A stretch of DNA of 22,672 bases from Nemertoderma westbladi (GCA_032718475.1 JAUCBJ010004683.1:1-22672); one strand, 5' to 3'. Positions 10,417 through 18,770 are shown, counted from the stretch's first letter. Translations and numbers: made by a program. The notes: generated from the letters alone by a model not told the origin.

Positions 10417-10785
10417 TGGAGTCAGATATGAGGCCCATCACCCATATCTACTCTGGCACACATGACCCACCATTGGCTGTTGCAGCTCATCTGCTGGGTC
10501 ATGCCCTGTACCCTTGCTGCCAGGTGCAGGTCGCAGTGAAGTTCTCTCAGAGTGGTCATGTAGATCACCATCTGCCTGGTCAGGCCATATACCCCTGCAG
10601 CCAAGTATATGGGTCCTTAATCCAGGACCAAGGGCGTCCTTATCCCAGAACGAAGGGGGTCCTAGTTACAGGACCAGATTTGCCCTAGTAAGAGGGTCTA
10701 TGCAGCTACAGGTGGCACCTCCTTTATGCTGCATGGAGGTGGCAAGTTTTATTGATCAATGACCTACAATACCTGACCTGACCAA
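10417..10785 (-). other. 5' untranslated region of element B
   Basis: This lies between the left limit of the element (adjacent to the duplication at 10786-10796) and the ORF2 start. It is more GC-rich than the surroundings and has short internal similarities such as GGTCCTGTAACTAGGACC on the minus strand, a near-palindrome. In RTE-like elements the internal promoter lies here, but no specific promoter motif can be named. Confidence 0.6.
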
Positions 10786-10796
10786 TTAGATTAGTC
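10786..10796. repeat. Target-site duplication of element B, copy 2 (TTAGATTAGTC)
   Basis: This is identical to 7165-7175. It falls within the codons for KLTNL of the element A reverse transcriptase, which locates the insertion site precisely. Confidence 0.9.
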
Positions 10797-12352
10797 AGTT
10801 TGGATTGTATGAGAGTGGTCATCTGTTTGATTTCGTTGTCGGAGGTTCCCAGCAGCAGTATGTCATCAGCATAAGATAGCGCGCTTATAATCAAATGAAA
10901 AATTCGGCAACCTCTACTGTCTGGACCACCATCGTGTAGTTGTGAGAGAACACCATTCGTGTAGAAGTTAAATAAAATTGGTGATATGATTGATCCTTGT
11001 TTCAAGCCATTGTGCATTGCGAATCCATTCACATCTACTGAGCCATTGATGTTTATTAATACTGTGCTCAAATTATAGTATACAGCCAGAAGTCGACATA
11101 TATGGGGATTCATATGACCTGATAGTTTCTTGAACATGAGGTAATGGTTGACTGAGTCAAATGCTAATGCAATGTCCATTTGGCAAACATAGACCCCGGA
11201 CCCCCTGCTGCGATAGAATTCAATATATTCCAGTATGGCACTAATTATGACATCAGACCCTATGAGCTTTTGGTAGGCAAATTGCATTCCGTCAGGCTGT
11301 AAGTCAGCTAAGTAATCCTTCAGTATTACACCTTCAAGAATTTTTGCGAATAGACTGATAGATGCAATAGGGCGGTAGGATGAAGGATTTAAAGTGTCTT
11401 TGCCTTTACCTTTGTAGAGACACTTGATAACTGTTTCTCCAAAAAAGGATGGTAGGACACCGAGGCGGATTGATTCGTTGAACAATCTGGATAGGTGTTT
11501 ACAAACTGCTTCTTTGTCTGTATAGAGCAAGTGTTCAATGGTGAGTGTTCGGTTGTCTGGTGCTTTGCCCTTGCCTAATAGTAGGACAACCTTTTCTATT
11601 GTTTTCTCCGAAATTACAGGGCGTTCCATTTCCTTGCATTTTATATCGATGTCGTCCATTAACGTTTCCCATTCACCAGATTGTTTTGAGTCTCTTTGAA
11701 ATTGTTCACGTAAATGAGTTGTGAGAGGAGTTCGCATAGATTCTGGTGTGTCTGAGGTTTGTTTTCCATTAAGATTGCTCCAAAGGTTTCGTCGCCTGGC
11801 TGTTTGATTATCAACTACCTTCTGAATGTATTGGGATAATTTCTGCTTTGTTAACTGCACGTTTGCACGTTTGGAGTCCTTGAACATCTGGTGGAATGGA
11901 TCCGACTGACCTTTTCCACGCTCACACCAAATGCCATACAGAGTTTTGGTAATTTTGGATTTCTCGTTGAGTCGATTATTCCTTATCCTATAGTTGGGCG
12001 TTCGTTTCCTGATGCTAACCTGAGGGATATATACACAGGCAGCTTCGTAGAATATGTTCTGCAGTGAGTCTCCATACCACTCAAGGTCCTCTTTGGTCCA
12101 GCTTTTTGAGTTGCCTTCAATAATCCCATCAAGGCTGTTGAGACCAGTAAGGGTCGAAATCTTGTAATTTTCCAATTGTTCTTCACTGCATTTGTCCCAG
12201 TTGAACCGGCGTATGCTGCGGTGCATTGTGTCCCTGGGTCCTTTGATGTTAGGTGATGATTTTAATGTGGTGTTTATTTTTAACTTAGCTGATATTGATT
12301 GGCACGTGATCAGAATGGTTTGACACATTATCCATAGTATAAATTCTGCCAT
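10787..12352 (-). pseudogene. Element A ORF2, reverse transcriptase part (upstream of the B insertion)
   Basis: The RT palm is readable in one long frame. The boxes in order are GKGKAPDNRTLTIEHLL, CLYKGKGKDTLNPSSYRPIA, MDIALAFDSVNH (box A, catalytic Asp and AFD), NGLKQGSIISPILFN (box B) and LSYADDILLL (box C, YADD at 10862-10873). The frame runs on past LTNL into the 5' UTR of element B and ends there, so the last codons are not native. The end of the endonuclease frame (SNHSDHVPINIS) overlaps the start of this frame out of register around 12285-12352. A single frameshift therefore separates the two halves of one polyprotein. APE-type non-LTR of uncertain clade. Confidence 0.88.
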
Positions 12353-13071
12353 TCGTGATAAGTTCCGACCCTACTTCAGTAGTTACAATGTGATCTATGT
12401 AGGTGCAACTACGTCCATAGAAAGTGCAACATGGCCCTTGAAAATTATCTAGGGTATCCGCCGCTACAAGGGAATGTTTAGTTAGAAAGGTGTTCAGGTG
12501 TTGTCCTCTAGTGGAGGCCTCTGGCCGGCTACACCGACTGCCTTGCAAAGGCCCAACATCAGCGTTCCCATCTATTAGAATTAGAGGTATTGCTAAAGGT
12601 TGAGAGTTTATGGTATTGCTTAGTCTACCAAGAAAGTCATTGTATGTGGATGTTGGCTTGCTTGAGTCTGATGCATAAGCTGAGAGAATAAGCAGCTGTT
12701 TCTCCGACCTGTCTACAGTGGCCTTGTCTCCAATTATATCATTCTTAGACTCAATATGATCGATCGACTTGAAAATACCACGTTTAATGAGTAAACATAC
12801 TCCCCCCCTTGTGATTTTCAAGGCCTCATGTGTGGTTCCAGGTAAGTATTTGCATATGTACCCCTTGCCAAAAGTTCCATCGAGGATCTCTTTACATTCC
12901 ACTGCATCCATCCAGTGCTCCTGTATACCTAAAATACTCATATCATGTAGTAAGCTACTAATGTACTCTAAGTTGCCAATGAGACCTCTGGTGTTGAAGC
13001 TACCACAGTTTAACATAAGACCGTCAGTAGAATTGATATTGTTAAAATCTAGACTTGTACAAGGGTTTTGA
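12285..13071 (-). pseudogene. Element A ORF2, APE-type endonuclease part
   Basis: The motifs in order are CGSFNTRG (N-terminal Asn), ILGIQEHWM (catalytic Glu), GGVCLLIKRG, LIDGNADVG, CTYIDHIV and SNHSDHVPI (terminal Asp-His). Most APE endonucleases have GDFN where this copy has DGN, suggesting a six-base loss of the Asp-Phe pair near 12575. The frame is open back to a TAG close to the end of ORF1, near 13150, so the Met at 13016 need not be the true start. It is linked downstream to the RT by a frameshift. The enzyme would have nicked the genomic target to prime reverse transcription. Confidence 0.85.
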
Positions 13072-13137
13072 TTGGTATCGCTGACATTGTGCTTGATTGC
13101 TGACTGTGAGCAATTGGCTGTGATCCCACTACCATTA

Positions 13138-13800
13138 TTAAAGACGTGGCCGGCCTATTGGGATAGGTGTGTATGTGTAACGCTTGGTATGGAGCTGTGA
13201 ATGCCCTATGTTGTTGGTTGATGGAATTGGGTGGGGACGATTGAATGTTTCTCTTCGATCTTTCCAGGCTACACATATAATCCCTTCTGTCCAGAAGTTC
13301 CTTTCCAAAAGATTGTGTGAGTTATGTGTATACGCTATTACCTTCATATTCTTACAGTTGTTGTGAATCCTTGTAGTAATCCGGTATACCCTAACCCCTC
13401 TTTCTTCAATATAAGCAACAACATCCTCTTCAGAGTGTTTCCTGTTTATCCCATTAACAAAGTACGCTGCTGTTGGCAGTGGGTCCGCTGCTGTGAGATT
13501 ATGTTTATGATATTTGGTTTGTGACTCGTATGAATCCCTTCCTTTGAAATTACTTGAAGCGGATATCCTATCATTACTCATGTCTTTCTGTGACCCTTTG
13601 CTGAGGTTGCTGTACAATGAGTTTTTCGGCTTGTTATGTTCCAAATAACTGCTTGTTTCACACCTTCGCTTGTAATCTAGAATAGGCCTAGATGAAGATC
13701 CATTATCAATTGTATCAACAGTGGACCCACTCAGGGCCTCGTACCTGTTGTGAAGCGAAATGTTTGGGTTAATATATTCACTGTCTCTCTCATCTTCTCT
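13138..13800 (-). pseudogene. Element A ORF1, C-terminal RRM-like part
   Basis: The frame is open from upstream through NRYEALSGSTVD to the stop at 13138. The segment AAYFVNGINRKHSEEDVVAY, followed downstream by LLERNFWTEGIICVAWKDR, follows the pattern of RRM-like RNA-binding domains in ORF1 proteins of several invertebrate non-LTR clades, including the closing W-P/T-E-G-I...W motif. The ORF1 protein would coat element RNA. It is out of frame with the upstream coiled-coil part (13731-14519), so a frameshift lies somewhat upstream of 13760. It ends where the endonuclease frame opens, consistent with tightly packed ORF1 and ORF2. Confidence 0.7.
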
Positions 13801-14519
13801 CCGGTTTGGTGGGACTGAGGTAGTTGTTTCATGGCGACGGGAGGAATGAGTTCTATTGTCCCAGGTAGTTGATGACGAATCTTTGGAAATTGCCGTGTTG
13901 TTCCATTTTGATTTGTTGGGGTTCTAATATGTTCGTTGCAAGCGTCATTATTTGCTGAATAATTTTGGGACACTCGGTTTGATATCTCTGTTGGTTTGTC
14001 ATCGGAATCGCCACTGGAAGAAACTGAATCAATAACTATCAAATTATCTGGATCTTCGCTCCAGTCGTCGAGACTGATGGGAGGTCCTTCATCTGAGCGA
14101 ACAGATGTGAAATAGTTCTTGTATGGAACTGATACTTTTGAATAGGGTATACTTCCTGTTCCATTTGGTTGTGTTGTCAAGTTATCGACTTTATGTTGTA
14201 GTACCATTCTATGGTGTCTCTCATGGTTCAGTTCATCCGTGATAATCCTTACCTCTTGTTTTAACTCATCCTGGTATGTTTCATTCTTGCAGATACGAGT
14301 TTGGAGAACCGCTATGGTATTAATGAAGTCTTGTCGTAGCCTGTCCAATGATGATGTGGAGTCCTCAGCTATGTTTAAATCCTTTTTTAGGCGGCGTTTA
14401 CAGCTGTCAGTGAAGCAATTGTCCTCTTTACATCTGTACAGCTCGTATATATCAATAGCCACTTCCTTAGCAGAAGCTCTCGATCGTAGTTGTAGTGTGG
14501 CGCAGTTGATTCGGGTCAT
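13731..14519 (-). pseudogene. Element A ORF1, coiled-coil middle part
   Basis: This 262-codon frame has a basic, Cys-containing N-terminal segment (YRCKEDNCFTDSCKRRLKKD) and a heptad-rich region at roughly residues 55-115 (LDRLRQDFINTIAVLQ, ELKQEVRIITDELN), which predicts a coiled coil. A Ser/Asp/Asn-rich linker follows. Such coiled coils trimerise ORF1 proteins in related elements. Its ATG overlaps the stop of the preceding frame as TAATG at about 14519-14521. That could be a chance result of a frameshift or a relic of stop-start coupling. Confidence 0.6.
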
Positions 14520-14977
14520 TAAGAATTTAATAGTTGCTCTCTCAAAAGATTTCGAAGATCAATTGGATACTGCGAGATTAATCTGATAGCATCTTGGCGT
14601 GGGTGCTGCACAATTTGGTGGAGAATAGACCCATCCATGAGGTTGTTTAACACTGGCCAATGACTTGAGTCAGATAAATCCTTGCCACCCACAAGAGAAA
14701 GAGTGGGTACCTTTGGCGATCCTATAGTGAGTCTTCCAGAAATTTTGAATCTGCAGATTTTTGTTGGGTTGAATTGTTGGCCGGGTTGTCTCCCGGGATT
14801 CGATGTGTTATTACACTTTCGTTGATTGCTCAATCGTATAGCCCTCTCGATGGCTTCTGTGGCGAGGTTCTGTTTCGATGCTGTTTGGTGTTTGTGTTTG
14901 CGTTTGCGATGGTGTTTGTTTTCTACATCAATTTTCTTATGTAGTTCCTCCAATGTTTTCCGGTTCTTTCGTACCAC
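14519..14977 (-). pseudogene. Element A ORF1, basic middle segment
   Basis: This 152-codon frame has a very basic stretch (ENKHHRKRKHKHQTASKQ) followed by a segment with VPTLSLVGGKDLSDSSHW that I do not recognise. It is in the same frame as the piece at 14984-15277 and separated from it by a single TAG. The basic patch could bind nucleic acid or act as a nuclear signal; that is inference from composition only. Confidence 0.55.
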
Positions 14978-14983
14978 ATCGGT

Positions 14984-15489
14984 CTAGAAAGTTGCACCAT
15001 TCACACTGGAAGGGATGCCTTCCTGTTGGAACGTTGGGGTAGTTTCAATGACTGTTGCCATAGTTGTGACTTGAGTCCAGCCTGTGACTCCTCGACTTCG
15101 TTTAGGCACTTCAATCCCACACCATAGTGCTGATAATTCAGATCCAATGACAATTATGTCTACACTATCGCTGTCTTGGCCAACTTGTACTACCTTTTTA
15201 GTGCATCTAGATCCTGCCATAGCTGGGAATTTTCCTCTTGCAGATCTAGTATGCGATCCCCTGCGCAAAACCCACACGCGAATTTCTTAGCCCCGACTTT
15301 TTTTCGTGACATTTCCTCAGTCACTTGGCCATCAGACCAAACCTTTGCATAGAACGTGCATTCTACACTCCTCTGGACATATTTCTTTTGCACTGATCCT
15401 TTAGAGATTGAACATCGCCGTGTTGCTGTCTCATCTCTTATGGGGTGTGACTGAATATTAATTAATATCGTAGTACAGTGAGTAATCAA
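14984..15489 (-). pseudogene. Element A ORF1, N-terminal part with decayed PHD-like finger
   Basis: Two overlapping frames make up this piece. The first (15190-15489) contains VECTFYAKVWSDGQVTE and KKFACGFC, the layout of the PHD-type zinc finger found at the start of ORF1 in several invertebrate non-LTR families, but several Cys/His ligands are lost. A short coiled-coil stretch follows (ILDLQEENSQLWQDLDALK). A frameshift near 15190-15230 then leads into the second frame, whose GWTQVTT motif precedes a Pro-rich segment, as in similar ORF1 proteins. The 5' untranslated region of element A should lie just to the right. Confidence 0.55.
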
Positions 15490-15496
15490 TCAATCA

Positions 15497-15686
15497 TATA
15501 TCACAACAATTATATATACAGTAGATGAATAGATATATTATCAAATACGGTAATTTCCAATATACAGATATATTTATTGATTGCAGTCAGGAGTTATTTA
15601 TTTGCCATTGACCACTGACTATCTCAGGGCATCAGCATCAGAGTCTGATACAATTATTATTGTATTGTTAATCTGCTCAATACATA
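15497..15686. other. AT-rich gap between elements A and D
   Basis: AT-rich sequence with no gene or repeat that I recognise. Part of it may be the 5' flank or 5' untranslated region of element A. It ends with TA directly before the TIR of element D. Confidence 0.4.
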
Positions 15687-15690
15687 CCGG

Positions 15691-15815
15691 TGTAACAGGA
15701 AAATATGCCCCCCCGGGAAATGTGCCCGGGGGGGCATATTTTCCTAGGAAAAAATGCCCCCCCGGGCAAATTTCCCTAGGAAAAAATGCCCCCCCTTAGG
15801 AAATTATGCCCCCCC
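15691..15815. repeat. Left subterminal repeats of element D
   Basis: Three or four modules of the type CCTAGGAAAAAATGCCCCCC occur in a row. They include a near-perfect hairpin of C7-GGG and CCC-G7 around 15709-15737. Similar modules in both orientations lie at the other end (16447-16608). Such subterminal repeats often serve as transposase-binding sites; that role is inferred. Confidence 0.65.
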
Positions 15816-15876
15816 TGAATTATACAATAAACAAAACTTATTACTGTATTACTACTAAAACTTACAAAAATTATAC

Positions 15877-16199
15877 AAAACAATAAACAGTCACTTTACC
15901 AAATGAAGGAAAGGAGCAGGTTACAGAGGCAGGCCTTTCTAACCAAAACAATAAACGATCATTTAACTAATTGAGGGAAAGGAGCAGGTTACAGAGGCGG
16001 GATTTTCTAACCAAAACAATAAACAGTCACTTTAGCAAATCAGGGAAAGGAGCAGGTTACAGAGACGGGATTTTCTAACCAAAACAATAAACGATAACAT
16101 CACCAATTGAGAGAAAGGAGCAGGTTACAGAGGCGGGATTTTCTAACCAAAACAATAAACAATCACTTTACCAAATCAGGGAAAGGAGCAGGTTACAGA
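15877..16199. repeat. 68-bp tandem repeat inside element D
   Basis: The word GGAAAGGAGCAGGTTACAG (GAGAAAGG in one copy) occurs at 15908, 15976, 16044, 16112 and 16180, exactly 68 bp apart. It is followed in full units by TTTTCTAACCAAAACAATAA. Copies differ by a few substitutions. A partial unit precedes the first and the last is cut off at TTACAG. Related single units exist outside the element. Confidence 0.92.
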
Positions 16200-16446
16200 C
16201 TTAAAAAAGCTTGGAGCTGCTCGGCGCCCACACAACACCACACACTCGCACTGCTGTTATACCAGTACTTACTACAGTAGCCTACTGACTTAGATACTTC
16301 AGTATGCTGTTCTACATCCCTTACTGCCTTACCTGCTTACCTACCGGCAGACCGGTACCGTACTATTCTTCCAACTATTACAAGTTCTGCAGTTGGTAGA
16401 TTAAAAGTGGCTACCAGCAGACCGGTATCGCACCAGTTTTCAGACT

Positions 16447-16608
16447 TTTGAGGGGGGCTAATTTTCCTGAGGGGAGGCATTATTTCCTAAGGAGAAAATG
16501 CCCCCGGGCTAAATTTCCTAGGAAAAATTGCCCGGGGGGACATAATATCCTAGGAAATAATGCCCCGGGGGCCCCCCGGCGGGGGGCATATTCTAGGGGG
16601 GGCTGATT
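16447..16608. repeat. Right subterminal repeats of element D
   Basis: GGGGGGC and GCCCCC runs alternate with TTTCCTAGGAAA-type palindromes (for example near 16517 and 16548). They mirror the left subterminal modules. The sequence is very GC-rich and self-complementary. Confidence 0.62.
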
Positions 16609-16764
16609 TCCTTGTGACACCGGTACCGGTAGGCCTATTGTTGTATTTATATTGTTTTTATATATGTTCATGAATCATGATATTACCTCTCTGATCTGCT
16701 GATGGTGGACTGGGTAAAGCATCATGGGTGACAAGAGAAAGGCGAAGTCTGTCAGTCTGTCGAT

Positions 16765-16887
16765 ATGTCTAAACTGTTTAGTTGTGACATATGTCATGCG
16801 CTGTTTGTTGATAAGGCAACGTTCGATGAACACTTAGCATGTTGCAACAATAAGACGAATTTTGCCCCCATTGCCAGATTGCTGTAA
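16765..16887 (+). CDS. Candidate 40-residue C2HC zinc-finger peptide or gene fragment
   Basis: An ATG-initiated frame of 40 codons ends in TAA. Residues 4-27 read LFSCDICHALFVDKATFDEHLACC, which by spacing is C-x2-C-x12-H-x3-C: Cys7, Cys10, His23, Cys27. The Phe and Leu positions are also typical of a C2H2/C2HC finger. No further fingers follow before the stop. A longer ATG frame starting at 16724 overlaps in another register. It could be a fragment of a zinc-finger gene, an exon, or a relic of a transposase. A coincidental match in 123 bases is possible, so confidence is modest. Confidence 0.35.
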   Translation: MSKLFSCDICHALFVDKATFDEHLACCNNKTNFAPIARLL

Positions 16888-17070
16888 GACAGAAAGAAAT
16901 ACTACAAGTTGATGCTACCACCATCTCTTCTAATTTTTCCATACAACAGGAAGGGTATTATAAAACGGCTGGATAACAGGATAATGAAATGGGATTAGTA
17001 ACTGATTAACGTGTTGGGGTCTCCACATAATAAGTACAGAAGTAACAAGTAACACACGTCATAATCATAA

Positions 17071-17157
17071 ACCAATTGAGGGAAAGGAACAGGTTACAGA
17101 GGCAGGCTTTTCTAACTAAAACAATAAACGGCCACTTTTGACTTTACCAATTGAAGG
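17071..17157. repeat. Solo diverged unit of the 68-bp satellite
   Basis: ACCAATTGAGGGAAAGGAAC, then GGTTACAGAGGCAGG, CTAACTAAAACAATAAAC and a second CCAATTGAAGGAG match the element D satellite unit closely. It lies outside the TIRs of element D and shows one full period. Confidence 0.8.
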
Positions 17158-17220
17158 AGCCCTATAACCTCACCACATACTACTACTACAATCGGCATGA
17201 TTCATTGCAGCTGCATTATA

Positions 17221-17228
17221 TATATAGG
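17221..17228. repeat. 8-bp target-site duplication TATATAGG (left)
   Basis: This is identical to 18367-18374 and directly adjoins the CAGGGCTGGC terminus. An 8-bp duplication is the signature of hAT-superfamily integration. Confidence 0.88.
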
Positions 17229-17510
17229 CAGGGCTGGCAAAGTAGGTTTTTGTAAACCTAGGTTTTTGTAGGTTTTTGTCAAAAACCTAAAATTTGAAAA
17301 AAGCCTAAAACTAGGTTTTTAGGTTTTTGATTTTTCATCTTTAATTTGCCTTTTAATTTCATTTGTACACTCAAAACAACTGAACAAGTCAACTTGCATT
17401 GTCAGCTGATGAGTTCCAGTCCAGTCCAGTTGTCTTGTCACTACTGACAAGCTGACTGATGCAAGTTAGCTGATGCAAGTTAGCAGTCAGATGGTCCGGT
17501 ACCGGCTGAC

Positions 17511-17627
17511 CGGTAACTCAACTACCTGCAACCTGACTACACAGACCTATCCTGATTCCTGACGTATGCAGTCGGTAACTCAACTACCTGCAACCTGACT
17601 ACACAGACCTATCCTGACGTATGCAGT
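17511..17627. repeat. Direct repeat inside the hAT-like element
   Basis: A 62-bp unit starting CGGTAACTCAACTACCTGCA (17511-17572) is followed immediately by a 55-bp copy (17573-17627). The second copy differs by lacking one of two tandem CCTGATT/CCTGA words. A smaller repeat, CTGATGCAAGTTAG, occurs twice just upstream. Confidence 0.9.
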
Positions 17628-18216
17628 ATGTAGTATGTACGTTGCTGCTGATAACTGTACACGTAGGTACAGTGCAGCAGTGGTCCAGGCTCCAGGTGGC
17701 TGGGTCAGCCGGTCAGCGTCAGTGGGTGGTCTCTGCAGCTCTGGCTCTGGTCAGCTGGTGGTCACAGGCAGTCAGGTGGTTATCGGGTTATGGTTTGCAT
17801 TATGCTTTTATGGCAGTATGGGACTGTGGGATGGGGTGGCATTCTGCATTCGCTGAATCGCGTGCCTGCATTCTGCATGCATTGATTGATGCTAATGATA
17901 CTAATCAGCTAATAGACTACTGAACTAATACACTAATCAGCTAATACCTACTGTAATAGTGTAATAAATTGTTGCACCTACTGTCTGAATTTAAGACTGT
18001 ACTGCTGTAAGCCTACTTTCAGACTTTGTACAGGTTTATATAATTGTAACTAATATGACAATGAAACCTGACGGACTCATTCTTTCAAACAATTTTGTAT
18101 CATAGTGCTGTAGTGTATCTATAAAATAATCTTGACCAGTTGACCAAATGTGGCCCCATATAATTTATCTAATCATTTACCAACCAGGTCAATCTAATCA
18201 ATCAATATACAAATAC

Positions 18217-18360
18217 AGAAATACTACAAAAACACTGCGAAATACTACAAAAACCTAGCGATAACCTTCAAAAACCGGCAAAAACCTTCCAAAAACCTAC
18301 AAAAACCTTGCAAAAACCTAAAACCTAAAAATTTTTCTGAAAAACCTATGGTTTTTGCCA
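18217..18360. repeat. Right subterminal AAAAACCT repeats of the hAT-like element
   Basis: About ten copies of AAAAACCT or close variants occur in 140 bp. They mirror AGGTTTTTG copies at 17242-17325 near the left end. The arrangement is typical of transposase-binding subterminal regions; function is inferred. Confidence 0.7.
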
Positions 18361-18366
18361 GCCTTG

Positions 18367-18374
18367 TATATAGG
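18367..18374. repeat. 8-bp target-site duplication TATATAGG (right)
   Basis: Identical to 17221-17228. Element B2 homology resumes just beyond it with GTATTAAGAATGCTGTGCC. Confidence 0.88.
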
Positions 18375-18770
18375 CCCTATTATGTATTAAGAATGCTGTG
18401 CCGGCTTGTTGACAAAAGTGCGCCTCCACAACTCCCTTACACACTTACAGCCTTATCACCCATGACATTTGCTAGATCATCCGCATCTTCAAGGCCAGTG
18501 TCTTTTAAGACAGTAAGAAAGATGCGTCTCAAGAAAGTCATGGCTGCATGGGCTGTCCATGCTAGACCATGCTTATTCACTCCATGAGGTGCACTGGCTG
18601 GTCCTCACGGCTTAAAGCGATGTCCTGCAAAGCGGAGGCGGCTTTGTTCTAATGTCATGCTTGGGGGAACCAATGCAGCAATGACTGCATGAGACACCTC
18701 CAACTCCAATGTTATATAGTGTCTGGTTGGAGATGCAGAGATGTGTGCATTGTACTTGACACAGTGAACC

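Larger units (their letters stand above)
7176..10785 (-). mobile_element. Element B: nearly full-length RTE-like non-LTR retrotransposon
   Basis: The element is 3610 bp and bounded by the 11-bp duplication TTAGATTAGTC. It has a 5' region of about 370 bp and one long ORF encoding endonuclease plus reverse transcriptase. The stop is followed by only about 40 bp, ending in a (TAG)n-type trinucleotide tail. Length, single ORF, very short 3' UTR and microsatellite tail fit the RTE clade. It lies inside the reverse transcriptase of element A, in the same orientation. A second, 5'-truncated member of the family is at 17178-18770. Confidence 0.88.
6226..15496 (-). mobile_element. Element A: non-LTR retrotransposon with ORF1 and ORF2, split by element B
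   Basis: On the minus strand the order is a PHD-like finger, a coiled coil and an RRM-like ORF1, then an APE endonuclease, a reverse transcriptase and a C-terminal domain. The outer parts total about 5.6 kb once nested element B (7176-10785) is set aside. The exact ends are uncertain. They are placed at a 13-bp inverted pair, AATCAATCAATCA at 15484-15496 and its complement at 6226-6238, which brackets the coding block. No flanking target-site duplication was found. Every reading frame carries stops or frameshifts. Confidence 0.75.
15687..16623. mobile_element. Element D: satellite-bearing non-autonomous TIR transposon
   Basis: The left end reads CCGGTGTAACAGGAAAATAT then GCCCCCC. The right end, reverse-complemented, reads CCGGTGTCACAAGGAAATCA then GCCCCCC. 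This gives imperfect terminal inverted repeats of about 28 bp. TA flanks both sides (15685-15686 and 16624-16625). Because CCGG is palindromic, a CCGG target duplication with TIRs starting TGT is equally possible. Behind each TIR lie G/C-run modules with the palindrome TTTCCTAGGAAA or variants. The middle carries a 68-bp tandem array. There is no transposase frame, so it is non-autonomous; the superfamily is undetermined. Confidence 0.72.
16624..17177. other. Region between elements D and B2
   Basis: Mostly non-coding. It contains a candidate zinc-finger micro-ORF at 16765-16887 and a single diverged 68-bp satellite unit at 17071-17157. Nothing else is recognised. Confidence 0.45.
17229..18366. 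mobile_element. Non-autonomous hAT-like DNA transposon, 1138 bp
   Basis: The left terminus is CAGGGCTGGCAAAG; the right terminus reverse-complemented is CAAGGCTGGCAAAAAC, so 12 of the first 13 bases match. TATATAGG is duplicated on both sides. The CA...TG ends, short TIR and 8-bp duplication are diagnostic of hAT elements. The outer 100-150 bp on each side are packed with AGGTTTTTG or AAAAACCT words, candidate transposase-binding subterminal repeats. The interior has a 62/55-bp direct repeat and no transposase; the 100-codon frame at 17621-17923 lacks any hAT motif. It interrupts B2 in its 3' UTR. Confidence 0.88.
17178..18770 (-). mobile_element. Element B2: 5'-truncated second copy of the B family, split by a hAT-like insert
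   Basis: The flanks of the hAT-like element (17178-17228 and 18375-18770) match the 3' end of element B (about 7176-7544), including the trinucleotide tail, the CGGCATG...CATTGCAGCTGCATT 3' UTR and the C-terminal codons. The minus-strand frame 18605-18790 includes VHCVKYNAHIS and LEQSRLRFAGH, matching VHCVRYNAHIS and LEQNRLRFAGH in B. Homology stops at GTGAACC (18764-18770), the 5' truncation point. Several short local insertions distinguish it from B. No clear target-site duplication was found. Confidence 0.87.

Noticed and set aside
5018-15496. Endogenous retrovirus or LTR element
   Set aside because: APE endonuclease, non-LTR RT boxes, microsatellite tail and target-site duplication point to non-LTR elements; no LTRs, protease, RNase H-integrase order or envelope was seen.
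17621-17923. 100-codon plus-strand frame in the hAT-like element
   Set aside because: No transposase or other motif; it begins within the internal direct repeat region.
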